Part shown: positions 45,265 through 54,283 of the stretch, piece after piece
Layout: each line of letters opens with the position of its first letter
Position numbering within the stretch: the stretch's first letter is position 1
NCBI RefSeq assembly: GCF_022815605.1
Contig: NZ_JALGRP010000006.1
Coordinates: 182,487-246,486 of the forward strand
Reading direction: 5' to 3'
Length of the DNA stretch: 64,000 nt
Source of the DNA: Microbacterium sp. VKM Ac-2923
Lineage (GTDB): Bacteria; Actinomycetota; Actinomycetes; Actinomycetales; Microbacteriaceae
Position numbers and translations under genes: made by a program
The notes under the pieces: generated by a model
Seen by the model: only the letters and a program-made list of their open reading frames with translations
Told to the model about the DNA's origin: nothing
Databases searched by the model: none

Positions 45265-45600
45265 CGGATCCCACGGCTCGGGGCGCGATCCGCCCGTCGG
45301 GGCGCGATCCGCCGCTTGGGGCGCGATTCGCCCGCCCCAAACGACAGAACCTGCCCCGAACCTGAAGAACCCGCCCGGACGCGCAGCACCGCACGCCTCA
45401 CGCTCGGGCGGAGGGCGGACTCGACGAGTCGCGGCATCCGGATGCCACGGCTCGGGGCGCGATCGGCCGTTCGGGGCGCGATTCACCCGCCCCGAACGGC
45501 CGAATCCGCCCCAAACCCGAGGAACCCACCCGGACGCGCACACCTCCGCACGCCTCACGCTCGGCGCGGAGGCTCGGAGTCCGCGGAGTGCGCAGCGTCC
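45265..45600. repeat. Tandemly duplicated palindromic element upstream of dnaK (GGGGCGCGA word, 19-bp spacing)
   Basis: An imperfect tandem duplication of ~174 bp (units from CGGATCCCACGG at 45265 and CGGATGCCACGG at 45439). In unit 1, GGGGCGCG starts at 45280, 45299 and 45318 (spacing 19, 19) and CCCC ends at 45338 and 45357 (spacing 19). In unit 2, starts at 45454 and 45473, ends at 45493 and 45512 (spacing 19, 19). The remainder of each unit (CCCGGACGCGCA, CACGCCTCACGCTCGG) is also shared. The 45163-45724 gap holds this duplication, the helicase terminator and no gene. Confidence 0.85.
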
Positions 45601-45648
45601 AGAGTCCGCCCTATCCCGACGGAGACGACGTCGATCCCCCCTAACGCA

Positions 45649-45685
45649 CGACGCCCCCGCGACCCGAAGGGCGGCGGGGGCGTCG
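45649..45685 (-). terminator. Hairpin terminator of the DEAD-box helicase gene
   Basis: CGACGCCCCCGC (45649-45660) pairs perfectly with GCGGGGGCGTCG (45674-45685). A nested CCC-GAA-GGG hairpin lies in the loop. It is 40 bp past the helicase stop. Confidence 0.8.
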
Positions 45686-45724
45686 ATGGATCCCACGGAC
45701 CCGGCGCGACGGCCGGGAGGCGGC

Positions 45725-47500
45725 TCAGTCGCGGTCGCGATCGCTTTCGCGACGCTGGGGACGGTCGCTGCGCTTGGCGGAGCGTCCGCCGCCGTCGAGG
45801 CGCAGGTCGATCAACTGGCCCGAGATGCGGGTGTCGGCGAGTCGGCCGATCGTGTCGCTCGACAGGTCGGCGGGAAGCTCGACGAGAGAGAAGTCCTGAC
45901 GGATCTGGATCGCACCGAAGTCGTTGCGGCGCAAGCCCCCCTCGTTGGCGAGGGCGCCGACGATCTGACGGGGCTCCACGCGCTGCCGACGACCGACGGC
46001 GATCCGGTAGGTCGAGAAGCGTCCCGAGCTGTCTCGACGCGGGCCCCCTTCGCGCGAACCTCCGTCACGGGAACCGCCGTCGCGAGAACCGCCGTCGCGC
46101 GCGGGACGCTCGCTGTCGAAGCGCTGCTGGCGGAAGGCTTCGGCCTCGAGCAGCAGCGGGGTGTCGCCCTGGGCGACCACGGCGAGGGCCGCGGCCACGT
46201 CGCCCTCGGGCACGTCGTGGTGCTCGACGTAGTGCGCCACCACGTCGCGGAAGGTCGCGATCGCGGCGGTGTCTTCGAGGGCGGCGGTGATCGCGTCGTC
46301 GAAGCGGGTCAGGCGCGTGGCGTTGACGTCGTCGACGCTCGGCAGCGACATCTCGGTCAGCGGCTGACGCGTGGCCTTCTCGATCGCGGTGAGCATGCGG
46401 CGCTCGCGCGGGGTGACGAAGCTGATCGCGTCGCCGGTGCGGCCGGCGCGACCCGTGCGGCCGATGCGGTGCACGTACGATTCGGTGTCGATCGGCAGGT
46501 CGTAGTTGACGACGTGGCTGATGCGATCCACGTCGAGACCACGGGCCGCGACGTCGGTGGCGACGAGGATGTCGAGCTTGCCGGATTTCAGCTGGTTGAC
46601 CGTGCGCTCGCGCTGCACCTGGGCGACGTCGCCGTTGATCGCGGCGGCGGTGTAACCGCGGGCACGGAGCTTCTCGGCGACCGTCTCGGTCTCGTTCTTG
46701 GTGCGGGTGAAGACGATCATGCCCTCGAAGTTCTCGACCTCGAGGATGCGCGTGAGGGCGTCGATCTTCTGCTGGTACGACACGATCAGGTAGCGCTGGG
46801 TGATGTTCGTCGAGGTCGCGGTCTTGGTCTTGACCGTGATCTCTTCGGGATCGTTGAGGTACTGAGCGGAGATCCGGCGGATCTGCGCGGGCATGGTCGC
46901 CGAGAACAGGGCGACCTGCTTCGTCTTGGGGGTGTCGGCGAGGATCGTCTCGACGTCTTCGGCGAAGCCCATCTTGAGCATCTCGTCGGCCTCGTCGAGC
47001 ACGAGGTACTTGAGCTCGCTCAGGTCGAGGGTGCCCTTGTCGAGGTGGTCCATGATGCGGCCGGGAGTGCCCACCACGATGTCGACGCCGCGGCGCAGCG
47101 CCGACAGCTGCTGGCCGTAGCCCTGCCCGCCGTAGACGGGCAGCACCGAGACGCCCTTGATGTGGGCGGCGTACTTCTCGAACGCCTCGCACACCTGCAG
47201 GGCGAGCTCGCGCGTGGGGGCGAGCACGAGGGCCTGCGGGTTCTTGTGGCCGGTCTCCATCTGCGACAGCACCGGGAGCGCGAAGGCGGCGGTCTTGCCG
47301 GTTCCGGTCTGGGCGAGGCCGACGACGTCGCGACCCTGCAGCAGCACGGGGATGGTGGCGGCCTGGATGGCCGAGGGGGTCTCGTAACCGACGTCCTTGA
47401 GGGCCTTGAGCACGTTGGCATCCAGACCCAGATCGGAGAAGGTGAGCTGCGCGGGAGCGGTCTCCGCCTCAGCGGAGTCGACGGGGGATTCGGATGCCAT
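45725..47500 (-). CDS. DEAD-box RNA helicase with DbpA-type C-terminal RNA-binding domain
   Basis: 591 aa. Motifs in order: Q-motif, AQTGTGKT (about 63-70), PTRELA, GTPGR, DEAD, SAT, ARGLD, HRIGRTGR. A tail with three DGGSR repeats follows (about 470-490), then the DbpA/RRM-like domain. This is the DeaD/CsdA group for structured-RNA unwinding in cold adaptation or ribosome assembly. ATG at 47500 is chosen because TACCGT lies six bases upstream (47507-47512); a 35-codon upstream extension is rejected. Confidence 0.93.
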   Translation of the reverse strand: MASESPVDSAEAETAPAQLTFSDLGLDANVLKALKDVGYETPSAIQAATIPVLLQGRDVVGLAQTGTGKTAAFALPVLSQMETGHKNPQALVLAPTRELALQVCEAFEKYAAHIKGVSVLPVYGGQGYGQQLSALRRGVDIVVGTPGRIMDHLDKGTLDLSELKYLVLDEADEMLKMGFAEDVETILADTPKTKQVALFSATMPAQIRRISAQYLNDPEEITVKTKTATSTNITQRYLIVSYQQKIDALTRILEVENFEGMIVFTRTKNETETVAEKLRARGYTAAAINGDVAQVQRERTVNQLKSGKLDILVATDVAARGLDVDRISHVVNYDLPIDTESYVHRIGRTGRAGRTGDAISFVTPRERRMLTAIEKATRQPLTEMSLPSVDDVNATRLTRFDDAITAALEDTAAIATFRDVVAHYVEHHDVPEGDVAAALAVVAQGDTPLLLEAEAFRQQRFDSERPARDGGSRDGGSRDGGSREGGPRRDSSGRFSTYRIAVGRRQRVEPRQIVGALANEGGLRRNDFGAIQIRQDFSLVELPADLSSDTIGRLADTRISGQLIDLRLDGGGRSAKRSDRPQRRESDRDRD

Positions 47501-47628
47501 GACTCCACGGTAGTCGGCTCCACGCCTGCGCGCGGGCGTGGGGATAACCTGAACCCGCCCGCCGATGTCGGCGCCGCGAGATCCCGGGCACCACCGGGCG
47601 TTCATCGAAGGGTCTTAGCGTGACCGAC

Positions 47629-48999
47629 ATGCCGTCCCCCAGGCCCGCTTCGCCCCCCGAACCCGCTCGCCGACCGGTCGTCGCCTGGGCCCTGTGGGAC
47701 TGGGGTTCCGCCGCGTTCAACGCGGTCGTGACGACCTTCGTCTTCAGCACCTACCTGGCGAGCTCGCTCTTCGTGGATCCGGCCGTCGTGGCGGCCGCGA
47801 ACGGCAACGACGACGACCCCGCACTCGTGCGCGCCCTCGCCGACAACGCCAGCGCCGTCGGCGTGGCTTTGATGGTCGCCGGCATCGTCGTCGCCCTCGT
47901 CGCCCCGGTGCTCGGGCAGCGCTCGGACGGCACCGGTCGCCGAAAGCTCTGGCTGGGAGTGAACACCGCGGTGGTCGTCCTCGCGATGGCGGCGATGGTG
48001 TTCGTCGAGGGCACGCCGGAGTACCTCGTGCTCGGCGCGACGCTCCTCGCGGTGGGCAACGTGTTCTTCGAGTTCGCCAGCGTCACCTACTACGCCATGC
48101 TCACGCAGGTCTCCACGCGCGAGAACATCGGCCGCGTCTCGGGCTTCGGTTGGGGCATGGGATACGTCGGCGGCATCGTGCTGCTGCTCCTGCTGCTGGT
48201 GCTGTTCATCCAGAGTTTCGGGGATCCGGATGCCGGGGGCCTGCTCGCCGTCACCGAGGAGGGCGGACTGAACATCCGGCTCGCGGTGCTCGCGTCCGCC
48301 CTCTGGTACGCCGTGTTCGCGATCCCGGTGCTGCTGCGCGTGCCCGAGATCCCGGCGCAGGACCGCCAGGTGCGTGTCGGCTTCTTCCGCTCGTACGTCG
48401 TGCTGTGGGGCACGCTCCGCTCGCTCTGGCGCGACAGCCGCCAGGTGCTGCTGTTCCTCGTCGCCAGCGCTGTCTTCCGCGACGGGCTCGCCGGCGTCTT
48501 CACGTTCGGCGCCATCATCGCGGCGCAGGTGTTCGGCTTCAGCTCTACCGAGGTGCTGTACTTCGCCGTCGCGGCGAACGTCGTTGCCGGTGTGAGCGTC
48601 ATGCTCTCCGGTCGCCTCGACGACCGCTTCGGCCCGAAGCGCGTGATCATCGCCTCTCTCGCCGGCCTCATCGTGCTCGGCACCGTGATGCTGTTCATCG
48701 GCACGTCGCAGACGGGCTTCTGGATCGTGGGGCTGGGCCTGGGCCTCTTCGTCGGCCCGGTGCAGTCGGCCAGCCGTTCGTTCCTGGCCCGGGTGGCCCC
48801 GGAGGGTCGCGAGGGCGAGATGTTCGGCCTCTACGCCACGACCGGACGCGCGGTGTCGTTCCTCGCGCCGGGCCTGTTCGCGCTGTTCGTCGGGGTCACC
48901 GGCGACACGCGTCTCGGCATCCTGGGCATCGTGGTGATCCTCGCGGCGGGGCTGCTGCTCATGCTGCCGGTGAAGGAGAAGGCCGCCGTCGTCCGCTGA
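47629..48999 (+). CDS. MFS transporter, UMF1/Atg22-like
   Basis: 456 aa with about 12 membrane helices. The N-terminus has the conserved WALWDWGSAAFNAVVTTFVFS of the UMF1 (Atg22-like) branch, and helices continue to the C-terminus. Substrates are unknown. Two starts are possible, GTG at 47620 and ATG at 47629; the GTG overlaps the -10 box TAGCGT (47616-47621), so the ATG, seven bases after it, is favoured as a leaderless start. The neighbouring MarR gene is convergent. Confidence 0.88.
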   Translation: MPSPRPASPPEPARRPVVAWALWDWGSAAFNAVVTTFVFSTYLASSLFVDPAVVAAANGNDDDPALVRALADNASAVGVALMVAGIVVALVAPVLGQRSDGTGRRKLWLGVNTAVVVLAMAAMVFVEGTPEYLVLGATLLAVGNVFFEFASVTYYAMLTQVSTRENIGRVSGFGWGMGYVGGIVLLLLLLVLFIQSFGDPDAGGLLAVTEEGGLNIRLAVLASALWYAVFAIPVLLRVPEIPAQDRQVRVGFFRSYVVLWGTLRSLWRDSRQVLLFLVASAVFRDGLAGVFTFGAIIAAQVFGFSSTEVLYFAVAANVVAGVSVMLSGRLDDRFGPKRVIIASLAGLIVLGTVMLFIGTSQTGFWIVGLGLGLFVGPVQSASRSFLARVAPEGREGEMFGLYATTGRAVSFLAPGLFALFVGVTGDTRLGILGIVVILAAGLLLMLPVKEKAAVVR

Positions 49000-49054
49000 C
49001 GACGCGCGTTCGCCGTTCGCCATGGCGCGCCGCGCCCCCCGCAGAAACAGCGAC

Positions 49055-49123
49055 GCATAAACAGCGTCCGTGCGCAGAAACACTCCCACAGCGTGTTTAT
49101 GCGCACGAACAGCGTTTATGCGC
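49055..49123. repeat. Palindromic intergenic element D, relative of element C
   Basis: GCATAAAC starts at 49055, GCAGAAAC at 49074 (spacing 19). GTTTATGC starts at 49095 and 49114 (spacing 19). The loop is TCCCACAGC. Words match those of 27724-27800 (ATAAACGC, GCAGAAACGC). An extra GCAGAAACAGCG lies just left of the element (49041). The gap 49000-49237 between the MFS and MarR genes holds no gene. Confidence 0.85.
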
Positions 49124-49237
49124 AGCTGGCCCCGCCCGGCCGGGACGTCTCGGGGCGCGATATCGGCCCGGAGCGTGGGATGCCGCGGACTCGGTCGCGA
49201 GGCGGGACGACGGCCCGGAGGGACGGATGCCGCCGGC

Positions 49238-49744
49238 TCAGTCGCGGGGCCAGGCGTCGGCGAACTTCGCCAGCATCCGCGCGAACTCCGCTCGCTCGGC
49301 CTCGCTGAAGGACTCCAGCGCCGAACGCACGGCGTCCCGTCGCCGTCCGCGGAACCCCGACACGAGCCCCTGTCCCTCGGGTGTGAGCCGCACGCGCGCG
49401 CGCCGCGCGTCGTCGGGGTCGGGTTCGCGCGCGACAAGACCCAGTTCGACCGACTGCTGCACCAGCCGCGAGGCACGGGGCTGATCGACTCCCACCGCGT
49501 CGGCGATCTCGCCGACCGACAGCGATCCGGATGCCGCGACGAGCGCGTCGAGCATGCGCAGACGCGCAGGTCCCCCGAAGCGGCCGTGCGCGGGGTCGGC
49601 CCACGGCGGCGCGCCACGGCCCCAGGGACCCCCATGACCGCCGTGCGGGTGGTGGTGCGCCTCGGGCGGGAACGGCGGCCGCGGGCGCCGGCCGCGCAGG
49701 CGCGCGAGAGCCGCGGCGATCTCGTCGGCGGGGTCGGTGGACAT
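49238..49744 (-). CDS. MarR-family regulator with N-terminal His-rich segment
   Basis: 168 aa. The winged helix (about 55-135, VGEIADAVGVDQPRASRLVQQSVELGLV, then RRARVRLTPEGQGLV) is MarR type. The first 50 residues contain HHHPHGGHGG (about 30-39) between Pro-rich flanks, a possible metal-binding segment. ATG six bases after TAAAAT (49751-49756), so probably leaderless. It is divergent from the next gene with only 106 bp between and shares its promoter region, so it likely represses that gene and itself. Confidence 0.82.
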   Translation of the reverse strand: MSTDPADEIAAALARLRGRRPRPPFPPEAHHHPHGGHGGPWGRGAPPWADPAHGRFGGPARLRMLDALVAASGSLSVGEIADAVGVDQPRASRLVQQSVELGLVAREPDPDDARRARVRLTPEGQGLVSGFRGRRRDAVRSALESFSEAERAEFARMLAKFADAWPRD

Positions 49745-49754
49745 GCGGAGATTT

Positions 49755-49814
49755 TACATGTCGCTTGACAAGCATCAGGAATACATGTCACAGTACATTC
49801 GTTGTCACATGACA
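49755..49814. promoter_or_regulatory. Divergent promoter with MarR-type operator words
   Basis: TACATGTC at 49755 and 49782 and the perfect palindrome TGTCA-CA-TGACA at 49803-49814 are repeated words in this AT-rich patch. The minus-strand gene has its -10 box here. Palindromic words of this size fit MarR dimer sites. Confidence 0.6.
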
Positions 49815-49850
49815 TACACCGACGGATCTCCCGTCCACGAAAGGAACCTG

Positions 49851-50672
49851 ATGAACACCCCCTCACCTTCTGATCCCCGCGCCCTCGCCCATCGCCTCAC
49901 GACGATCGGCCACGCGCTGCACCACCGCCTGTTCGCGCAGCTGCACGACAGCGACATCCATCCCAAGACCGTGCTGCTGCTCGGCGCCATCGACGGACGC
50001 ATCGACGCCCCCTGGGTCGCCGACCGCCTGGCGCGCGGCGGCAAGCGCCTCTCCGCGCTGGCCGACCGCGGCTGGGTCACCCGTGCCGACGACGGCTGGT
50101 CTCTGACCGACGACGGGCGCGCCCTCCTCGACCGAGTGGATGCCGAGCGTTCGGCCGTCCTCGCCGACGTCCCCGCCGAGCATCTCGCGAACCTGACCTC
50201 GGCGCTCGACGCCCTGGCGAAGGTCCTCGAGGTCGACGACGCCGAGGCGGCCGGTCCCGGCCGTCGCGGAGGCTTCCGGTACGGCTTCGGCGTCGTCCCC
50301 GGTGCCGGCATGCGCGGTTTCGGCCCCGACCCGCGCCGCGCCTTCGGCCCGAACGAGCACCGCGGTTTCCGCGTCGGCGAGCGCGGCTCCGACTCCGCCG
50401 CCCGCCACCCGGTGCACCCCGCCGACCGCGCCGGCTTCGGCCCCAGCGAGCGAAGCCACGGCGAGCACGTCCGCGACTCCCACCTTCACGACGAGCACGG
50501 CCACGGCATCCACGGCGCGCGCCACCACGGCGAGCGCGATCACGGCGAGAACGGCCGCGGAGGGCACCGCCCCGACCGCCGCCGCGCCCACGAACGCGCT
50601 TTCGAGCGCGGATTCGACGCCGGCTTCCAGCGTGGTCGCGAGGCGGGCTCCCCGCCTGCGGCGCAGGACTGA
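49851..50672 (+). CDS. Winged-helix protein with long His-rich C-terminal tail
   Basis: 273 aa, ATG at 49851 with AAAGGA upstream. A MarR-like winged helix occupies about 15-110 (TVLLLGAIDGRIDAPWVADRLARGGKRLSALADRGWV). The remaining ~130 residues are His/Arg/Gly-rich (HGEHVRDSHLHDEHGHGIHG, RHHGERDHGENGRGG), probably disordered and metal-binding. It is divergent from the other His-rich MarR protein. The function is unknown; metal homeostasis or metal-sensing is plausible by composition only. Confidence 0.75.
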   Translation: MNTPSPSDPRALAHRLTTIGHALHHRLFAQLHDSDIHPKTVLLLGAIDGRIDAPWVADRLARGGKRLSALADRGWVTRADDGWSLTDDGRALLDRVDAERSAVLADVPAEHLANLTSALDALAKVLEVDDAEAAGPGRRGGFRYGFGVVPGAGMRGFGPDPRRAFGPNEHRGFRVGERGSDSAARHPVHPADRAGFGPSERSHGEHVRDSHLHDEHGHGIHGARHHGERDHGENGRGGHRPDRRRAHERAFERGFDAGFQRGREAGSPPAAQD

Positions 50673-50700
50673 CGACGCGGCAATGGGCCGCCGACCCCCC

Positions 50701-50746
50701 GACGTCCGCGACCGGATCCCCCGACGGGATCACGGTCGCGGACGTC
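50701..50746 (+). terminator. Long hairpin terminator after the His-rich gene
   Basis: GACGTCCGCGACCG (50701-50714) pairs with CGGTCGCGGACGTC (50733-50746), and inside GATCCC pairs with GGGATC, making a near-continuous 20-bp stem with a small loop. It insulates the sulfur operon. Confidence 0.85.
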
Positions 50747-50856
50747 GAACTACTGCGTCGCGGCTCCCTGCGCAACGTCTGCGGCGTTTCGTGACGTCCC
50801 GTGTCACTCCGCGACGCTGCGAGACGCACTCGCTGGCCCGCATCCGCAGCCCGCCT

Positions 50857-50883
50857 TAGCGTTCCCAGGTATGCCGTCGGCAT
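50857..50883 (+). promoter_or_regulatory. Sulfur operon promoter with palindromic site
   Basis: TAGCGT (50857-50862) is a likely -10 box, placing the start near 50869. A perfect palindrome ATGCCG-T-CGGCAT (50871-50883) lies right at the start, a typical operator position. GTG of sir is 48 bases downstream with GGAGCGAAGGAA as ribosome binding site. No dedicated regulator (CysR, SsuR, McbR or CymR) is in the window. Confidence 0.6.
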
Positions 50884-50916
50884 GCAGCACCGGCGGAGCG
50901 AAGGAACAGCCGCATC

Positions 50917-52629
50917 GTGACCACCAGCCAGATCCCCCCGCGCGCCGCCGCCCGGCCGCCGCGGCCGTCATCCAAGCCCAACGGGCAGTGGAAGATCGAC
51001 GGCCGCACGCCCTTGAACGGCAACGAGGAGTGGAAGCAGGTCGATGACGGCCTCGCGGTTCGAGGCCGCATCGAGGACATCTACGCCACGGGCGGCTTCG
51101 CCTCGATCGACCCGACCGATCTGCACGGTCGGTTCCGCGTCTGGGGCCTGTACACGCAGCGCAAGCCCGGCATCGACGGCGGTCGAACGGCCACGCTGAC
51201 ACCCGAAGAGCTCGAGGACGAGTACTTCATGCTCCGCGTGCGCATCGACGGCGGGCAGCTCACCACCGAGCAGTTGCGCGTGATCGCCGGTATCTCCCAG
51301 GAGTTCGGGCGCGACACGGCCGACCTCACCGACCGCCAGAACGTGCAACTGCACTGGGTCGAGGTCGAGTCGATGCCCGAGATCTGGCGTCGGCTGGAGG
51401 CCGTCGGGCTCGGCACGACCGAGGCGTGCGGCGATGTGCCGCGCGTGGTGCTCGGCTCGCCCGTGGCGGGCATCTCCGCCGACGAGCTGATCGACCCCAC
51501 CCCGCAGATCGACGAGATCACCAGCCGCTTCATCGGCGACCCGACGCTGTCGAACCTGCCCCGCAAGTTCAAGTCGGCCATCACGGGGCACCCGAACCAG
51601 GACGTCGTGCACGAGATCAACGACGTCGCCTTCGTCGCGGTCGACCACCCCGAGCTCGGCATCGGCTACGACCTGTGGGTCGGCGGGGGTCTGTCGACCG
51701 CCCCGCGCCTCGGCGAGCGCCTGGGCGTGTTCGTCGCCCCCGAGCGTGTCGCCGACGCGTGGCACGGCGTGGCGCAGATCTTCCGCGACTACGGGTACCG
51801 GCGCCTGCGCAACAAGGCGCGGCTGAAGTTCCTCCTCGCCGAGTGGGGACCGGCGAAGTTCCGCCAGGTACTGCAGGACGAGTATCTGGGCTACGCCCTT
51901 CCCGACGGCCCCGCGGCCCCCAAGCCCGCCGCCCCCGGCGACCACGTCGGCATCCACCCTCAGAAGGACGGGCGCTTCTACGTCGGCGCGACGCCCATCG
52001 TCGGCCGCGTGTCGGGCACGACGCTCGCCCGACTCGCCGACCTCATCGAGGAGCACGGCTCGACGCGACTGCGCACGACCCCGCACCAGAAGGTCGTCAT
52101 CCTCGACATCCCCGAGGACCGGGTCGAATCGCTCGTCGCGGGTCTCGACGACCTCGGCCTGCAGGCACGACCGAGCCTCATCCGCCGCGGCACCATCGCG
52201 TGCACGGGCATCGAGTTCTGCAAGCTCGCGATCGTCGAGACGAAGGTCAACGCCACTGCCGCGGTGCTCGAGCTCGAGGACCGCCTCGCGGGCTTCGACC
52301 TGCCGCACCCGATCTCGCTGCACGTCAACGGCTGCCCCAACTCGTGCGCGCGCATCCAGACCGCCGACATCGGACTGAAGGGTCAGCTCGTCACGATCGA
52401 CGGCGAGCAGGTGCCGGGCTATCAGGTGCACCTCGGTGGGGGTCTCGCCTCCCAGGACCGTGACGAGGCCGGCCTCGGCCGCACGGTCCGCGGTCTCAAG
52501 GTCGCCGCCGACGGTATCGCCGACTACGTCGACCGGGTGGTCCACCGCTTCCTCGACGAGCGGGACGCCGCAACCGACGAGACGTTCGCCCAGTGGGCGC
52601 ACCGCGCCGACGAGGAGGTCCTGCAATGA
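50917..52629 (+). CDS. sir: Ferredoxin-dependent sulfite (or nitrite) reductase
   Basis: 570 aa siroheme/[4Fe-4S] enzyme that reduces sulfite to sulfide with six electrons. The cluster ligands are C-T-G-I-E-F-C near 428-434 and C-P-N-S-C near 472-476, the latter binding siroheme. Two ferredoxin-like half-domains are visible (ISQEFGRDTADLTDRQNVQLHW and DIPEDRVESLVAGLDD). Co-location with cysH, cysD and cysN supports sulfite rather than nitrite. GTG start; it is the first gene of the operon. Confidence 0.93.
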   Translation: MTTSQIPPRAAARPPRPSSKPNGQWKIDGRTPLNGNEEWKQVDDGLAVRGRIEDIYATGGFASIDPTDLHGRFRVWGLYTQRKPGIDGGRTATLTPEELEDEYFMLRVRIDGGQLTTEQLRVIAGISQEFGRDTADLTDRQNVQLHWVEVESMPEIWRRLEAVGLGTTEACGDVPRVVLGSPVAGISADELIDPTPQIDEITSRFIGDPTLSNLPRKFKSAITGHPNQDVVHEINDVAFVAVDHPELGIGYDLWVGGGLSTAPRLGERLGVFVAPERVADAWHGVAQIFRDYGYRRLRNKARLKFLLAEWGPAKFRQVLQDEYLGYALPDGPAAPKPAAPGDHVGIHPQKDGRFYVGATPIVGRVSGTTLARLADLIEEHGSTRLRTTPHQKVVILDIPEDRVESLVAGLDDLGLQARPSLIRRGTIACTGIEFCKLAIVETKVNATAAVLELEDRLAGFDLPHPISLHVNGCPNSCARIQTADIGLKGQLVTIDGEQVPGYQVHLGGGLASQDRDEAGLGRTVRGLKVAADGIADYVDRVVHRFLDERDAATDETFAQWAHRADEEVLQ

Positions 52630-53369
52630 CCGTGTCGCTCGCCCCCCGCGTCGCGGCGCGTCGCAACGCCGACGAGCTGAAGGCCCTGGCCGAAGCCGGC
52701 AACGTCGAACTCCGCAGTCTCGCCGACGACGAGGCGAGCCCCGCCGAGGTCATCGCCTGGGTCGCCCGCCATTTCGCGCCCGAAGCCGCCGCGGTGGCGT
52801 GCTCGATGGCGGATGCCGCGCTGCCGCACCTCGTGGCCGAGCAGCTGCCGAACGTCGACGTGCTCTTCCTCGACACGGGCTATCACTTCCGCGAGACCCA
52901 CTTCACCCGCGACGAGGTCGACCGCGCCCTCGACGTGCGGGTCGTCGATGTACTCCCCGAGCAGACCGTCGCGGAACAGGATGCCGCCTTCGGCGCGCGT
53001 CTGTACGAGCGCGACCCCGCGCTGTGCTGCGCACGCCGCAAGGTCGATCCCCTGCAGGGGGCGCTCGGCGGCTACGAGGTGTGGTTCACCGGCGTCCGCC
53101 GCGACGAAGCCCCCACGCGCACGAGCACCCCGCTGGTCACCTGGGACGAGCGCAATGGCCTCGTCAAGGTGAACCCGGTCGCGGCGTGGAGCTTCGACGA
53201 CCTCATCGGCTACGCCAACGACCAGAAGGTGCCGGTCAACCTCCTCCTCACCCACGGCTACCCCTCCATCGGGTGCGAGCCGTGCACCAGGCCGGTCGCC
53301 CCCGGCGAAGATCCCCGGTCCGGCCGCTGGGCGGGCCTGTCGAAGACGGAATGCGGGTTGCACACATGA
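52626..53369 (+). CDS. cysH: APS/PAPS reductase, [4Fe-4S]-type CysH
   Basis: 247 aa. The catalytic ECGLH is at 242-246, and two Cys pairs are present (C134-C135, C217-C220), marking the iron-sulfur APS-reductase branch that uses APS directly. No cysC (APS kinase) is in the window, consistent with that. The start overlaps the end of sir by four bases (ATGA). It reduces APS to sulfite with thioredoxin as electron donor. Confidence 0.93.
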   Translation: MTVSLAPRVAARRNADELKALAEAGNVELRSLADDEASPAEVIAWVARHFAPEAAAVACSMADAALPHLVAEQLPNVDVLFLDTGYHFRETHFTRDEVDRALDVRVVDVLPEQTVAEQDAAFGARLYERDPALCCARRKVDPLQGALGGYEVWFTGVRRDEAPTRTSTPLVTWDERNGLVKVNPVAAWSFDDLIGYANDQKVPVNLLLTHGYPSIGCEPCTRPVAPGEDPRSGRWAGLSKTECGLHT

Positions 53370-54283
53370 GCGCTGTGTCCACGGCATCCACTGCCCTCTC
53401 CACCCTCGACCTGCTCGAGGCCGAGGCGATCCACGTCATCCGCGAGGTCGTCGCCGAGTTCGAGCGACCCGTGCTGCTGTTCTCGGGCGGCAAGGACTCC
53501 GTCGTCGTGCTGCACCTGGCGACCAAGGCGTTCGCGCCCGGCCGCGTGCCCTTCCCCGTGCTGCACGTCGACACGGGCCACAACTTCCCCGAGGTGCTGC
53601 GTTTCCGCGACGAGACGGTCGAACGCCTGGGCCTGCGCCTCGAGGTCGCCCGCGTGCAGGACTCCATCGACGACGGCCGTCAGCAGGAGCGCGCCGACGG
53701 CACGCGCAACCCGCTGCAGACGCTGCCACTGCTGGATGCCATCGCCGCCGGCCGCCACGACGCCGTGTTCGGCGGGGCTCGCCGCGACGAGGACAAGGCG
53801 CGCGCCAAGGAGCGCATCATCTCGCTGCGCGACGAGTTCGGCCAGTGGGACCCGCGCAACCAGCGCCCCGAGCTGTGGAGCCTCTACAACGGCCGCCACA
53901 CCCCCGGCCAGCACGTGCGCGCCTTCCCCATCTCGAACTGGACCGAGCTCGACATCTGGCGCTACATCGAGCGCGAGGACATCGCCCTGCCCCCGCTGTA
54001 CTTCGCGCACGAGCGCGAGGTGTACCGCCGGGGCGACATGTGGCATCCGGTCGGTCCGTTCTCCCCGCCCCGCGAGGGCGAGACCGTCGAGGTGCGCACG
54101 GTCCGCTACCGCACCGTCGGCGACATGAGCTGCACCGGAGCGGTCGAATCGGATGCCGCCGACCTGACGTCGATCGTCGCCGAGGTCGCCCGCACCACCA
54201 TCACCGAACGCGGTGCCACCCGCGCCGACGACCGCCTCAGCGAGGCGGCCATGGAGGATCGCAAGAAGGACGGGTACTTCTGA
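53366..54283 (+). CDS. cysD: Sulfate adenylyltransferase subunit 2
   Basis: 305 aa, PP-loop ATPase. SGGKDS (40-45) is the PP-loop; ARRDEDKARAKER and the FPISNWTELDIW region are conserved in CysD. With CysN it makes APS from sulfate and ATP. Start overlaps the cysH stop (ATGA). Confidence 0.95.
   Translation: MSAVSTASTALSTLDLLEAEAIHVIREVVAEFERPVLLFSGGKDSVVVLHLATKAFAPGRVPFPVLHVDTGHNFPEVLRFRDETVERLGLRLEVARVQDSIDDGRQQERADGTRNPLQTLPLLDAIAAGRHDAVFGGARRDEDKARAKERIISLRDEFGQWDPRNQRPELWSLYNGRHTPGQHVRAFPISNWTELDIWRYIEREDIALPPLYFAHEREVYRRGDMWHPVGPFSPPREGETVEVRTVRYRTVGDMSCTGAVESDAADLTSIVAEVARTTITERGATRADDRLSEAAMEDRKKDGYF

Noticed and set aside
47501..47605. 35-codon N-terminal extension of the DEAD helicase
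   Set aside because: Not conserved in the family; the -10 box TACCGT lies inside it, six bases before the internal ATG.
50871..51046. Leaderless upstream frame as cysteine-responsive attenuator of the sulfur operon
   Set aside because: Mycobacteria use poly-Cys leader peptides, but this frame (starts MPSACSTGG) has a single Cys and runs far into sir; the palindrome at the same place is the better explanation.
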